Source of the DNA: Streptomyces sp. NBC_01498
GTDB lineage: Bacteria > Actinomycetota > Actinomycetes > Streptomycetales > Streptomycetaceae
Reading direction: 5' to 3'
Length of the DNA: 64,000 nucleotides
Assembly (NCBI RefSeq): GCF_036327775.1
Contig: NZ_CP109598.1
Location: 3,658,001 to 3,722,000 of the forward strand
The position numbers were made by a program, and so were the translations under genes. Positions 14,467-22,224 of the stretch are shown piece by piece (position 1 is the first letter of the stretch; each line of letters opens with the position of its first letter). A model generated the notes under the pieces. That model made no database searches, was not told the DNA's origin, and saw only the letters and a list, made by a program, of their open reading frames with translations.

Positions 14467-15795
14467 GTGAAGAGGCTGCGCAGCGGGGGCCGGGGCGCGC
14501 TGGTCGCGGTGGCGGCGGTGTGCGCGGTGGCGGCGCAGGCGGGGGCTCCGGTGCTGCCGGGCCTGTCCGGGCCGGACGGTGCGGACAGGCCGGCCGGTGC
14601 GGCGTGGGCTGCCGAGGGGCCGAGCCCGTACGCCTTCGACCCGGAGGCCGACGTGATCGAGGGCGCGGAGAGCGACGGTGACGCGCCACCGCTCGACGAG
14701 GGCGTCACCTACCGCGACTCGATCGGGCCGGGCGAGCGGCTCCACTACCTGATCGACCTGGACGCGGCGGAGAACGCGTACGTGTCGGCCACCGCCGTAC
14801 CCGCGTTGGGTTCGCGGGTGCGGCTCGGTGACGAGCTGACGGTCACCGTGGAGGACCCCGACGGCCGGACCTGTGACTCCGAGGAGGCGCGCGTCCCGCC
14901 CACGGGCGACTATCCGCGGCCGTTGACCGCGTACGCGTCCCGGACCCTCGACGGTGAGGAGTCCGGCCCCTGCACGGCGGCCGGTACGTACCGCGTGGTC
15001 GTGGAGCGTGAGTCCAAGGCCACGTCCACGCAGGATCCGTGGGAGATGGAGCTGCGCCGTCTGTCCGAGCCGGGGCTCAGGTCCGGGGGGCCCACGGAGC
15101 CGGCCGGTGACTGGTCGAGCGCGGTTCCCGAGCCGCCGTCCGCCGCTCCGGAGGCGCGGGAGGGCGGTGCCGGGTTCAGTACGGCCGTCGGGCTGGAGGC
15201 GGGTGCCTGGACGGCGAGCGTCGTTCCCGGTGAGTCGGTCTTCTACCGGGTACCGGTCGACTGGGGCCAGCAACTGTTCGCCACCGCGGAGCTGGGGAGT
15301 TCGGAGGGGGACGGCATCGTCGGCGGGGCTATGTCGCTCGCCGTGCACAACCCGGCGAGAGGGCTGGTCGACAGCGCGGAGTCGACGTCGTACAGCGGCC
15401 GGCCGAAGTCGGTCTCGACGGATCCGGCGCCGCCGGTGGACTACGCGAACCGGTTCCGTTCCTCCGCGCGCGAGCGGGCGATGCGTTTCGCGGGCTGGTA
15501 CTACGTGCGCGTGAGCCTCAACCCGGAGGTGGGCGAGAAGTTCGGGCAGAGGCCGTACGACGTGACGCTGAGCCTGACGGTGAACGGCGCGGCGGTGGAC
15601 GGGCCGGAGTACGACGGCCCGGCCGGCGAGTTCGCGGTGTCGGACGAGAGCCTGGACCAGGCGGAGAACGGGGACACCCCGGCCGCCGGGGACAGCGGGA
15701 CGATGAAGCTGGTCGCGGCGGGCGGGATCGGACTGGGGACGGTGCTGCTGCTGGGCCTCGGCGGGTGGACGCTGCTCGCCCGGCGGCGGGCCTGA
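14467..15795 (+). CDS. Secreted, C-terminally membrane-anchored protein of unknown function
   Basis: A 442-residue protein. The GTG at 14467 is chosen because AGGGGAAG lies just upstream and a typical Streptomyces signal peptide follows (MKRLRSGGRGALVAVAAVCA, ending near AWA-AEG). The extracellular part is acidic and seems to hold two related beta-rich segments, each with wording like GERLHYLIDLDA / GESVFYRVPVDW, perhaps prepeptidase-C-like domains. A C-terminal helix (MKLVAAGGIGLGTVLLLGL) and an Arg-rich end anchor it with the bulk outside. No catalytic motif is seen. A longer frame from 14302 has no ribosome site. Confidence 0.8.
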   Translation: MKRLRSGGRGALVAVAAVCAVAAQAGAPVLPGLSGPDGADRPAGAAWAAEGPSPYAFDPEADVIEGAESDGDAPPLDEGVTYRDSIGPGERLHYLIDLDAAENAYVSATAVPALGSRVRLGDELTVTVEDPDGRTCDSEEARVPPTGDYPRPLTAYASRTLDGEESGPCTAAGTYRVVVERESKATSTQDPWEMELRRLSEPGLRSGGPTEPAGDWSSAVPEPPSAAPEAREGGAGFSTAVGLEAGAWTASVVPGESVFYRVPVDWGQQLFATAELGSSEGDGIVGGAMSLAVHNPARGLVDSAESTSYSGRPKSVSTDPAPPVDYANRFRSSARERAMRFAGWYYVRVSLNPEVGEKFGQRPYDVTLSLTVNGAAVDGPEYDGPAGEFAVSDESLDQAENGDTPAAGDSGTMKLVAAGGIGLGTVLLLGLGGWTLLARRRA

Positions 15796-15811
15796 ATCGG
15801 GCGGTGAGGAC

Positions 15812-15909
15812 CTGATCGTGAACGGGTGAGTACCTGATCAGGACGGGGCGAGAACGTGGACCGGCCGGGGCGAGGCGCCTGATCAGGAACCGGTGAGGAT
15901 CTGATCAGG
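15812..15909. repeat. Phased CTGATCAGG repeats between convergent genes
   Basis: CTGATC occurs at 15812, 15834, 15879 and 15901, the last three as CTGATCAGG. Spacings are 22, 45 and 22 bp, close to two, four and two helical turns. Flanking GGTGAG and GGAACCGG wording is partly conserved, so this is a decayed array of about 22-bp units. It lies between the 3' ends of the secreted protein and kinase genes. Confidence 0.6.
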
Positions 15910-15954
15910 CCGGGCGCGGGGTCCGTTCAGGACCGCCGGGTGAGGTGTCCGTGT

Positions 15955-17457
15955 TCAGGACTGGGCGAGGGCCCAGAAGCCGACGGCGAAGCAGAGCAGT
16001 GCGAGCAGCAGAACCGGGATCGTCACCTTCGGGGGCGGTCCCGGTCGTCTGTGCGAAGCGGGCGCGGCAGCCGGGACGGGAGCCGGGACGGGGGGCGGCG
16101 TCTGTGGGTACGGGTACGGCACGGGAACGCCGGGCCGCTGGGCGGTGTATTGACGAGTGTGCGGTACGTCGTGCCGCACGGCGGCGGTGGTCGCCTGGGA
16201 CGGGTCGGGTGCGCCGGGTGCGCTCGGCGTGAGGGGCGGAGGGGACGCGTGCGGGTGTACGGGCTCTTGGAGATGTTGCTGCGGTTGCGACTGTGGCTGT
16301 GGCTGCGACTGCGACTGCGACTGCGACTGCGGGTGCGGGTGCGGGTGCTCCGCGGCGGTCGGCGGGGGGAGATGGAAGGAGCCGGTCTCGGACATGGAGC
16401 CCGTGGACGTCGGGCTGTCCGTGACGCCGCCCGTCACCCCGCCGGTGACCGCGGCCCCGCCCCCGACCCCGCCGGTGACAGCTCCCCCGGTCACCCCGTT
16501 GCCCGTGTGCGGACCCGCGTACGGGTCCGGGTACGGGGGCGCCGTGGCGGCCCGCCCGTCCTGGTCCGGTGCGGCGGCGACGGGCCCGTCGGGGCCGAAC
16601 GGGGAAGGCAGCGGCCCGAGTTGGTCGAACACCTCGACGGGCTCGTCGTCCTCCGCCGGCTCCGGCAGCAGTTCGACGGCCGCCGCGAGGGCCTTGCGCG
16701 CGCCCGTCGCCGTACGGAACCGGGCGTCCGGGTCCGGCTGGAGCAGCCCGGCGAGGACCTGCCACAGCGGTTCGGGAATTCCCTGCGGCGCCCCGGGGGT
16801 GCCGTGCGCGGTGAAGTACTCCACCAGGGCGTTGGCGTCCGGCTTCCGGCCCTCCAGCAGATAGAGCGCGACCAGTCCGGCGGCGAAGAGGTCGGCCGGG
16901 AAGTCCGGTTCCGCGCCCGTCATCTGCTCCGGCGCGAAGTAACCGGGCGTGCCGACCACGTAGTTGGTCTCCGTCAGACGCGGCTCGCCCTTGCGCATGG
17001 AGATGCCGAAGTCGGACAGCCGCAGATGCGGCCGGCCGGTCCCGGTGGCCTCCAGCAGTATGTTGGCGGGCTTGATGTCGCGGTGGACGACGCCCTCCGC
17101 GTGCACGGCCGCCAGCCCCGACAGCAACTGGTCGAGCAGCAGACACACGAAGCGCGGGGGCAACGGCCCGTAGTCGCCGATGACATGGGCCAGCGATCCC
17201 CCGCCGACCAGGTCCATGGTGAACAGGACCTTGTCGTCGTCGGCGGCCCAGCTGGCCGGCGCGAGCACATGCGGGTGATCGATCCGCAGGGCCTGCTCCC
17301 GTACGAAACGCAGCAAGGTGTGCGCGTCGCTCTGCTGAAGCACCTTGGCCGCCACGTAACGGCGGCGCCGGTGGTCCCAGGCGCGCCACACGGCGCCCAC
17401 ACCGCCACGTCCGATCGGGTCGACCAACTCGTACCGACCAGCGAAGACCTCACCCAT
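15955..17457 (-). CDS. Tail-anchored Ser/Thr protein kinase
   Basis: A 500-residue Hanks-type kinase with the catalytic domain in residues 1-265: glycine loop GRGGVGAV (16-23), ATP-binding Lys38, catalytic HRDIKPAN (125-132) and DFG (149-151), then TPGYFAPEQM. About 200 disordered residues follow, including a Ser-Gln/Pro-Gln run. The protein ends in a single membrane helix (VTIPVLLLALLCFAVGFWAL) five residues from the end. There is no extracellular sensor domain, so it probably responds from the cytoplasm. The XRE gene lies 125 bp upstream on the same strand. Substrates are unknown. Confidence 0.93.
   Translation of the reverse strand: MGEVFAGRYELVDPIGRGGVGAVWRAWDHRRRRYVAAKVLQQSDAHTLLRFVREQALRIDHPHVLAPASWAADDDKVLFTMDLVGGGSLAHVIGDYGPLPPRFVCLLLDQLLSGLAAVHAEGVVHRDIKPANILLEATGTGRPHLRLSDFGISMRKGEPRLTETNYVVGTPGYFAPEQMTGAEPDFPADLFAAGLVALYLLEGRKPDANALVEYFTAHGTPGAPQGIPEPLWQVLAGLLQPDPDARFRTATGARKALAAAVELLPEPAEDDEPVEVFDQLGPLPSPFGPDGPVAAAPDQDGRAATAPPYPDPYAGPHTGNGVTGGAVTGGVGGGAAVTGGVTGGVTDSPTSTGSMSETGSFHLPPPTAAEHPHPHPQSQSQSQSQPQPQSQPQQHLQEPVHPHASPPPLTPSAPGAPDPSQATTAAVRHDVPHTRQYTAQRPGVPVPYPYPQTPPPVPAPVPAAAPASHRRPGPPPKVTIPVLLLALLCFAVGFWALAQS
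16285..16347. repeat. Hexanucleotide repeat coding (Ser-Gln)n in the kinase linker
   Basis: GCGACT, GTGGCT and GCGGGT hexamers run in tandem for about 60 bp. On the minus strand they encode alternating Ser/Pro/His-Gln or Pro residues in the kinase linker. Such a microsatellite can vary in length by slippage without changing frame. Confidence 0.75.
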
Positions 17458-17582
17458 CGTGCCGCGCTCGCTCCCAGTCGTCCTGTCCGGCGGGCCGTCG
17501 CCCCCCGGCCGCGGTGCGGGTCCGGTCCGCCGGGACGGACCCGGGGCCCGTCGTCCGGCTCAGGCCCGACCTCCGGTGTGCC

Positions 17583-18131
17583 TCACCCCTGGTGCGCCTC
17601 GTAGTGCCCGACCGCTTCGGCGGTGCGCCCGGCCCCGTACACCCGGAGGAACTCTGCCAGTTCGGGGTGGCTCGGTGCGAGGGAATCCGCCGCGTCGATG
17701 ATGTCACCGGCGGCGGCGACCGACCGCAGCAGTGACTGGATCTCGCGGACGACCCGCCGCACGGCCGGTGCGCCGGAGCTGTTCGTCGTCTGGCTGGTGG
17801 CGGTCAGGACCGAGCCGCCCTGCGACTTCTTGACCTCGTCCATCCGCGCGGTGGCCTCGGCGGCGCTGACGCTGCCGTCGGCGACCTGCCCGGCGAGGTC
17901 CTGGAGCGCCTGAACGCGCTGGACCACGGCGGGATTTCCGATCTTGGCGCGCTGGCCGCTCATCAGCTGGGAGAGCATCGGGGCCGAGAGACCGAGCACC
18001 GCGGCGAGCCTGGCCTGATTCAGCCCCAGGTCGTCGATCAGCCGCCGGAAGAGCGCCCCCAGCGGCTCCCCGTACCAGCTGCGCTGAAGTTCTCTGGCTC
18101 TGGCTGTCGATTCCTGCTGTGCGGCGTCCAT
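17583..18131 (-). CDS. XRE-family DNA-binding protein
   Basis: A 182-residue protein with an N-terminal helix-turn-helix (LGALFRRLIDDLGLNQARLAAVLGLSAPMLSQLMSGQ, residues about 24-60), in which LNQARLA and SAPMLSQLM are the two HTH helices. The C-terminal half is helical with no clear ligand motif. GGGGAGACG precedes the ATG. It lies 125 bp upstream of the membrane kinase gene on the same strand. Co-regulation with the kinase is inference; the target is unknown. Confidence 0.88.
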   Translation of the reverse strand: MDAAQQESTARARELQRSWYGEPLGALFRRLIDDLGLNQARLAAVLGLSAPMLSQLMSGQRAKIGNPAVVQRVQALQDLAGQVADGSVSAAEATARMDEVKKSQGGSVLTATSQTTNSSGAPAVRRVVREIQSLLRSVAAAGDIIDAADSLAPSHPELAEFLRVYGAGRTAEAVGHYEAHQG

Positions 18132-18311
18132 TCGCGTCTCCCCATCGCTTCCCCAGGCGGCAGCTTCGCTGCTGCGAACCTCTGGGGCATCCTACGGAGC
18201 GGGGTCCCGCACCGGGAGTCCCTGTCCTTTTGCGAGATCAGGGTGGACAACCGGTACTCTGGTCCCCGACGGACACCGCGCCATCCCGCGATGTCGTCGT
18301 ATGTCCCTTCC

Positions 18312-18384
18312 GGGGCCTTAGCTCAGTTGGTAGAGCGCTGTCTTTGCATGGCAGATGTCAGGGGTTCGACTCCCCTAGGCTCCA
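18312..18384 (+). tRNA. tRNA-Ala (TGC)
   Basis: Acceptor GGGGCCT pairs with AGGCTCC (one G-T pair), the anticodon arm is CTGTC-TTTGCAT-GGCAG with anticodon TGC, and the T arm is AGGGG-TTCGACT-CCCCT. The discriminator A is at 18384; CCA is not encoded. A -10-like TACTCT is at 18255-18260. Confidence 0.97.
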
Positions 18385-18390
18385 CATAAC

Positions 18391-18430
18391 GCGCCCTCCC
18401 GGCCTGCGGAAACGTAGGCCGGGAGGGCGC
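18391..18430. terminator. Strong terminator after tRNA-Ala
   Basis: A perfect 15-bp stem (GCGCCCTCCCGGCCT and its complement at 18416-18430) with a 10-nt loop starts 6 nt after the tRNA. It ends 23 bp from the 3' end of the convergent carboxylesterase gene, so it probably serves both directions. Confidence 0.85.
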
Positions 18431-18453
18431 TTCTGCGTTCTCGTCGGCCGTTG

Positions 18454-19923
18454 TCAAGGGGCGCCGAGTGGCCGGATGTGGCCATCGGCCGGGGTGAAGG
18501 CGGGCCAGCCGGGGTTGCCGGTCCCGGCGAAACGTACCCAGGAGCGGTGGATCTCGGCCGCCAGTTCGGCGGGTGGTTCGGTGGTGCCGAGAAGCGCGTA
18601 CGGGCCGCGCAGCGACGGCAGGGTGAGGCGGTCGAAGACGAAGGGCAGCTCCATGACGTGCGCGGCGCCGAGGTGTCCGTCGACGGCGTCGGAGCGCCAG
18701 CGGAACTCGTAGCGGTACGTCCGTCCCGGGGCGACCGTCGCGTGGGCGGCGGCCAGTTGGTGGGTGCCGGTCCCGAACAGTCCGTCGCCGAGGATCATCG
18801 TGCGCAGCTCGGCGGGCGACGCGGCCGGGTGCCGTGCCCGGTAGGCGCGGACGGCCGCGCCGGGGTCGGGGTGGAACCGGGCCGCCGTGGCCAGGACATC
18901 GGCGTCGGTGGTGCCGGCCAGAAGTCCCGGTGGGGCCAGATAGAGGCTGCCTTCGTCGCGGTTGCCGCCGATCAGCAGGTCGACGTCTGCTCCGCGCCCG
19001 GCCAGCACCCCGGTGGCGGGCTGTTCCTCGCCGACCAGGCTGAAGGCGGTGATGCCGCCGAGCGGGTCGTGGTGGGTGGCGGTACGCAGGTCCAGGCCGG
19101 TCAGCCCGGCCGTGACGGCGACGAGGCGTTCGTCCGGGACACCGGCCAGGGTGGCGGCGGTCGGCTCGACGCCCAGGGCGCGGCCGACCGCCGAGGTGAC
19201 GACGCCGGCCTGTTCGGGGGTGAAGGCGCCGGTGCCGCTGCCGCTCTGGACGATTGCCCGCCTGATCAGCCCGGCGGAGGCCGGGTCGGCGAGGACGCCC
19301 CCGACGACGATGGCCCCGGCGGACTGCCCGAAGAGGGTGACGTTGCCGGGGTCGCCGCCGAAGCGGGCGGCGTTCTCCCGTATCCAGCGCAGGGCGGCCA
19401 GGACGTCGAGCAGGCCGCGGTTGTCCGGGGCGTCGGGCAGACGCAGGAAACCGGGGATGCCCAGGCGGTAGTTGACGGTGATCAGAACGACGCCGTCGCG
19501 GGCGAAGGCCGTGCCGTCGTGGAGGGGCGCGGTGCCGGAGCCGGCGACGAACCCGCCGCCGTGCACGAACACCATGACCGGCCGGGGCGCCGGGTCCGGC
19601 TGCGGGGTCCAGATGTTCAGGGTGAGGTAGTCGTCGCCGCGCCGCCATCCCGGGCCGAAGTACGGCGACATGTCGAGGACGCCGAAGGAGTCGCGGGCGG
19701 GCTGGGGCGCGGTCGGGCCCGGCCGGGTGGCGTCACGGACCCCGGTCCACGGCTCGTGCGGGCGCGGGGCGGTGAACCGGGCGCCCCCGGTGGGTGGTGC
19801 GGCGTACGGGATGTCGAGGAAGACGGTTCCGTGGGGACGGCGGCGGCCGAGGACCGGGCCGGAGGTGGTGGCCACGGTGGCGGTGGTTGCGGTGGTTGTG
19901 GCCGGGGGATCGCTGGGTGCCAA
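18454..19923 (-). CDS. Type-B carboxylesterase
   Basis: An alpha/beta hydrolase of the carboxylesterase/para-nitrobenzyl esterase family, 489 residues. Motifs seen: oxyanion hole HGGG (121-124), nucleophile Ser201 in GQSAG, acid Glu324 in NRDEGS, and His422 in AAHVMELP. The TTG start is chosen because AGGAG lies 7 nt upstream; the much longer open frame on this strand runs into the next gene. No signal peptide is visible, so it is probably cytoplasmic. It is the last gene of the minus-strand hydrolase group. A 7-bp GGTCGCT triplicate lies in the upstream gap (about 19934-19962). The substrate is unknown. Confidence 0.9.
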   Translation of the reverse strand: MAPSDPPATTTATTATVATTSGPVLGRRRPHGTVFLDIPYAAPPTGGARFTAPRPHEPWTGVRDATRPGPTAPQPARDSFGVLDMSPYFGPGWRRGDDYLTLNIWTPQPDPAPRPVMVFVHGGGFVAGSGTAPLHDGTAFARDGVVLITVNYRLGIPGFLRLPDAPDNRGLLDVLAALRWIRENAARFGGDPGNVTLFGQSAGAIVVGGVLADPASAGLIRRAIVQSGSGTGAFTPEQAGVVTSAVGRALGVEPTAATLAGVPDERLVAVTAGLTGLDLRTATHHDPLGGITAFSLVGEEQPATGVLAGRGADVDLLIGGNRDEGSLYLAPPGLLAGTTDADVLATAARFHPDPGAAVRAYRARHPAASPAELRTMILGDGLFGTGTHQLAAAHATVAPGRTYRYEFRWRSDAVDGHLGAAHVMELPFVFDRLTLPSLRGPYALLGTTEPPAELAAEIHRSWVRFAGTGNPGWPAFTPADGHIRPLGAP

Positions 19924-20009
19924 CTCGGCTCTCCTGGTCGCTGGTCGCTGGTCGCTGGTCGAGCGGTCGGGTGCCGCCGCCCCGGGGTGGCCGGGGCGGC
20001 GGCGGAGGG

Positions 20010-21005
20010 TCAGTAACGGGGGATGGGCGCCCACTTCTTGATCGCGAATCCGCCGCCGTCGGTGTGCTCGACGTTCGTGAGGTCCGTGACGTTCTCCACT
20101 TCGAAGGCGCTGTGGCCGCCGAAGTGGGCGGGCAGGACCACGGCGTTGGCGTCGGCGGCCCAGCCGAGCAGGGCACGGCGGGAGGTACGGGCCCGGACCG
20201 GGTCCTCGCAGAAGCAGCTGTTGTGGTCGGGGTGCGCGACCTGGAGGGGCGTGTGCAGCAGGTCGCCCGCGAACAGGGCCCGGTCGCCGCCGGAGACGAG
20301 CTTGACGACGGCGGAGCCCGGCGTGTGGCCGGGAGCCGCCTCCAGCCGCAGGGCGCCGTCGATGGTGTGGCTGCCCTCCCAGAGCAGCACCTGCCCCGCG
20401 GCGTGCACGGGGGCGACGCTGTCCTCGAAGACGTTCTCGTTGACTCCCCCGGCGATGTCCGCGTTGTTCGCCGGGTTCCAGAACTCGAAGTCGGCGCGCG
20501 GCATCAGATAGGTGGCGTTCGGGAACGTCGGCACCCAGGCACCGTCGACCAGGCGGGTGTTCCAGCCGACGTGGTCGACGTGCAGATGCGTGTTGACGAC
20601 GAGGTCGACGTCCTCGGGCCGTACCCCGGCACGGGCGAGGTTGCCGAGGTAGTCCAGCCGCTGATGGTCCCAACCGGCGACGGCGGGGCGGCTCTTGTCG
20701 TTGCCCACGCCGGTGTCGATCAGGATGGTCCGGCCCCCGCTGCGCAGCAGCCAGGTCTGCATGGCGACGTTCACCAGGCCGTCGTCGGCGCCGAGGTGGT
20801 CGGGCACCAGCATCTCCCGGTGGTCCTGCCAGGCGTGCGCGGGCAGGTCCGGGAAGAACTGGTCCGGGGGCATGATCGGACCGTGCGTCTCCTCGACGCG
20901 GGTGACGGTGACGGCGCCGAATATCAGGTCGGGCCCGGTTTCCGTGGCCGTCGCGGGGGCCTGCGCGGTCCCTGTCGCCGTCGTGGTGGCCTGCGTGGTT
21001 TCCAT
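20010..21005 (-). CDS. Metallo-beta-lactamase-fold hydrolase
   Basis: A 331-residue enzyme with the zinc motif THLHVDH (His140, His142, Asp144, His145) preceded by LIDTGVGND, and later metal ligands in APGHTPGS and FAGDLLH; VVLPAHFGG closes the domain. The ATG at 21005 follows AGGAGAAG at 8 nt. The N-terminal 25 residues are Thr/Ala-rich and may be disordered. It lies between the SMP-30-like and esterase genes on one strand with short gaps, so one transcript is likely. The fold includes lactonases, but the substrate cannot be told from sequence. Confidence 0.9.
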   Translation of the reverse strand: METTQATTTATGTAQAPATATETGPDLIFGAVTVTRVEETHGPIMPPDQFFPDLPAHAWQDHREMLVPDHLGADDGLVNVAMQTWLLRSGGRTILIDTGVGNDKSRPAVAGWDHQRLDYLGNLARAGVRPEDVDLVVNTHLHVDHVGWNTRLVDGAWVPTFPNATYLMPRADFEFWNPANNADIAGGVNENVFEDSVAPVHAAGQVLLWEGSHTIDGALRLEAAPGHTPGSAVVKLVSGGDRALFAGDLLHTPLQVAHPDHNSCFCEDPVRARTSRRALLGWAADANAVVLPAHFGGHSAFEVENVTDLTNVEHTDGGGFAIKKWAPIPRY

Positions 21006-21046
21006 GGGGTCTTCTCCTGAGGTGCGGTGGGTGTCGGGCGGCGGCG

Positions 21047-22063
21047 TCAGCGGTTCAGCCGGGCGACGACGAGGTTGGGGTCCTCGGCGGTGAGCCAGGC
21101 GGCGCTCATCACGTGGACGGTGCTGCCGCGCAGGGCGATGGCGGTGGGGTTCTGGAGGCCGTCGGCCGGGGTGAGCACGGTGGTGTGGCTGCCGTCGGAG
21201 CGCACGAGGGCGACTTCGCTCGTGGCGTCGATCGCGGCCAGCAGCTGGTCGCCGCAGCCGGTGAACGCGATGTCGTCGATCCCCGGCAGTCCGGTGGCCT
21301 CGGTCCGGACCGGACCGGCGCTCCCGTCCCGGCGCACGGGGATACGCAGGACGGTGCCCCGGTCGGTGTTGGTGGTCCACACCGACCCGTCGTGGAACTT
21401 CAGACCGTTGGCGCCGAGGAAGCCGGCGGCGGCCAGCTCGGGCGCGGTGGACCAGGCGGTGGGGGTGCCGCCGGCGGTGGGCACGCTCCACACGGTGCCG
21501 AGTACGGAGTCGGCGGCGTAGAGGGTACGGCCCCGGGAGTCCAGGGCCAGCCCGTTGGGGAGGCCGTCGGCGGGCAGCGCGGCGATACGCCGGGGCTGGC
21601 CGCCGGGGCGCAGGCGCCAGACGCCGGTCAGGTCGGCGGTGCCGGTGGCGTACAGGAAGTACAGGGTGCCGTCCGAGGCGCGGACGATGCCGGTGGTGAG
21701 CGGGAAGCCCATGGCCGGGGTGTGGACACCGCCGTCGGCGGGGGCGGGCAGGGTGGCCAGGATCCGGCTGGTGCCGTCGGGGGAGAGCTTCGCGATCCGA
21801 CGGGCCTTGGCGAAGGTGACGTACGAGGAGCCGTCGGGGGCCAGGGCGACGTTCTCCGGTGTCTGGCCCCCGGCCAGGTCGAAGTGGACGGCGATACGCG
21901 CGCCGGTCACCGTGACGGGACCGGCCGACGCCGAAGCGGCCGGAGCCGGGCGGGGCGCCGAGGCCGAGGCCGGGGTGGTCCCGGCGAGGGTTCCGGTCAG
22001 GGTCGCGACCAGGACCGCCGCCGAGACGGCGGACGTGGAGAGCGTGGAAAAGGTGGAGAACAT
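21047..22063 (-). CDS. Secreted SMP-30/gluconolactonase-like beta-propeller protein
   Basis: A 338-residue protein with an N-terminal signal peptide (SAVSAAVLVATLTGTLAGTTPASASA). Repeated propeller wording follows: PENVALAPDGSSYVTF, TGIVRASDGTLYFLY, PNGLALDSRGRTLYAADS, NGLKFHDGSVWTTNT, DDIAFTGCGDQLLAA, NPTAIALRGSTVHV. This fits the SMP-30/LRE family of metal-dependent lactonases and sugar-binding propellers, exported here. The ATG at 22063 follows GAAGGA. A triplicated 23-bp repeat lies just upstream. Enzymatic activity is not proven. Confidence 0.85.
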   Translation of the reverse strand: MFSTFSTLSTSAVSAAVLVATLTGTLAGTTPASASAPRPAPAASASAGPVTVTGARIAVHFDLAGGQTPENVALAPDGSSYVTFAKARRIAKLSPDGTSRILATLPAPADGGVHTPAMGFPLTTGIVRASDGTLYFLYATGTADLTGVWRLRPGGQPRRIAALPADGLPNGLALDSRGRTLYAADSVLGTVWSVPTAGGTPTAWSTAPELAAAGFLGANGLKFHDGSVWTTNTDRGTVLRIPVRRDGSAGPVRTEATGLPGIDDIAFTGCGDQLLAAIDATSEVALVRSDGSHTTVLTPADGLQNPTAIALRGSTVHVMSAAWLTAEDPNLVVARLNR

Positions 22064-22101
22064 GGTTCCTTCATCTGTTTTCGGGCATGCGGCAGCGACG
22101 C

Positions 22102-22170
22102 GCCGACGCATGGGTGGGGAGAGAGCCGACGCGTGGGTCGGGAGGGAGCCGACGCGTGGGTCGGCAGGGA
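22102..22170. repeat. Three 23-bp tandem repeats upstream of the SMP-30 gene
   Basis: Units begin at 22102, 22125 and 22148. All share GCCGACGC, then R or G, then TGGGTSGG; units 2 and 3 are nearly identical and unit 1 has several changes. They occupy the 161-bp gap between the XRE gene stop and the SMP-30 start, about 40-110 bp upstream of the latter. They may be regulator sites or a simple duplication. Confidence 0.8.
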
Positions 22171-22224
22171 AGGGAACGGAAGGCTCGGCCGGGGATGGGG
22201 ACGTGGGCCCGACGGGCCCGGGGG

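Noticed and set aside
20010..21491. 493-codon version of the MBL-fold gene
   Set aside because: The extra N-terminal part reads through the SMP-30 gene in another frame and is Arg-rich; a proper ATG with ribosome site exists at 21005.
21721..21729. GTGTCCACA-like box inside the SMP-30 gene
   Set aside because: It lies in coding sequence, has one mismatch and is explained by codon choice.
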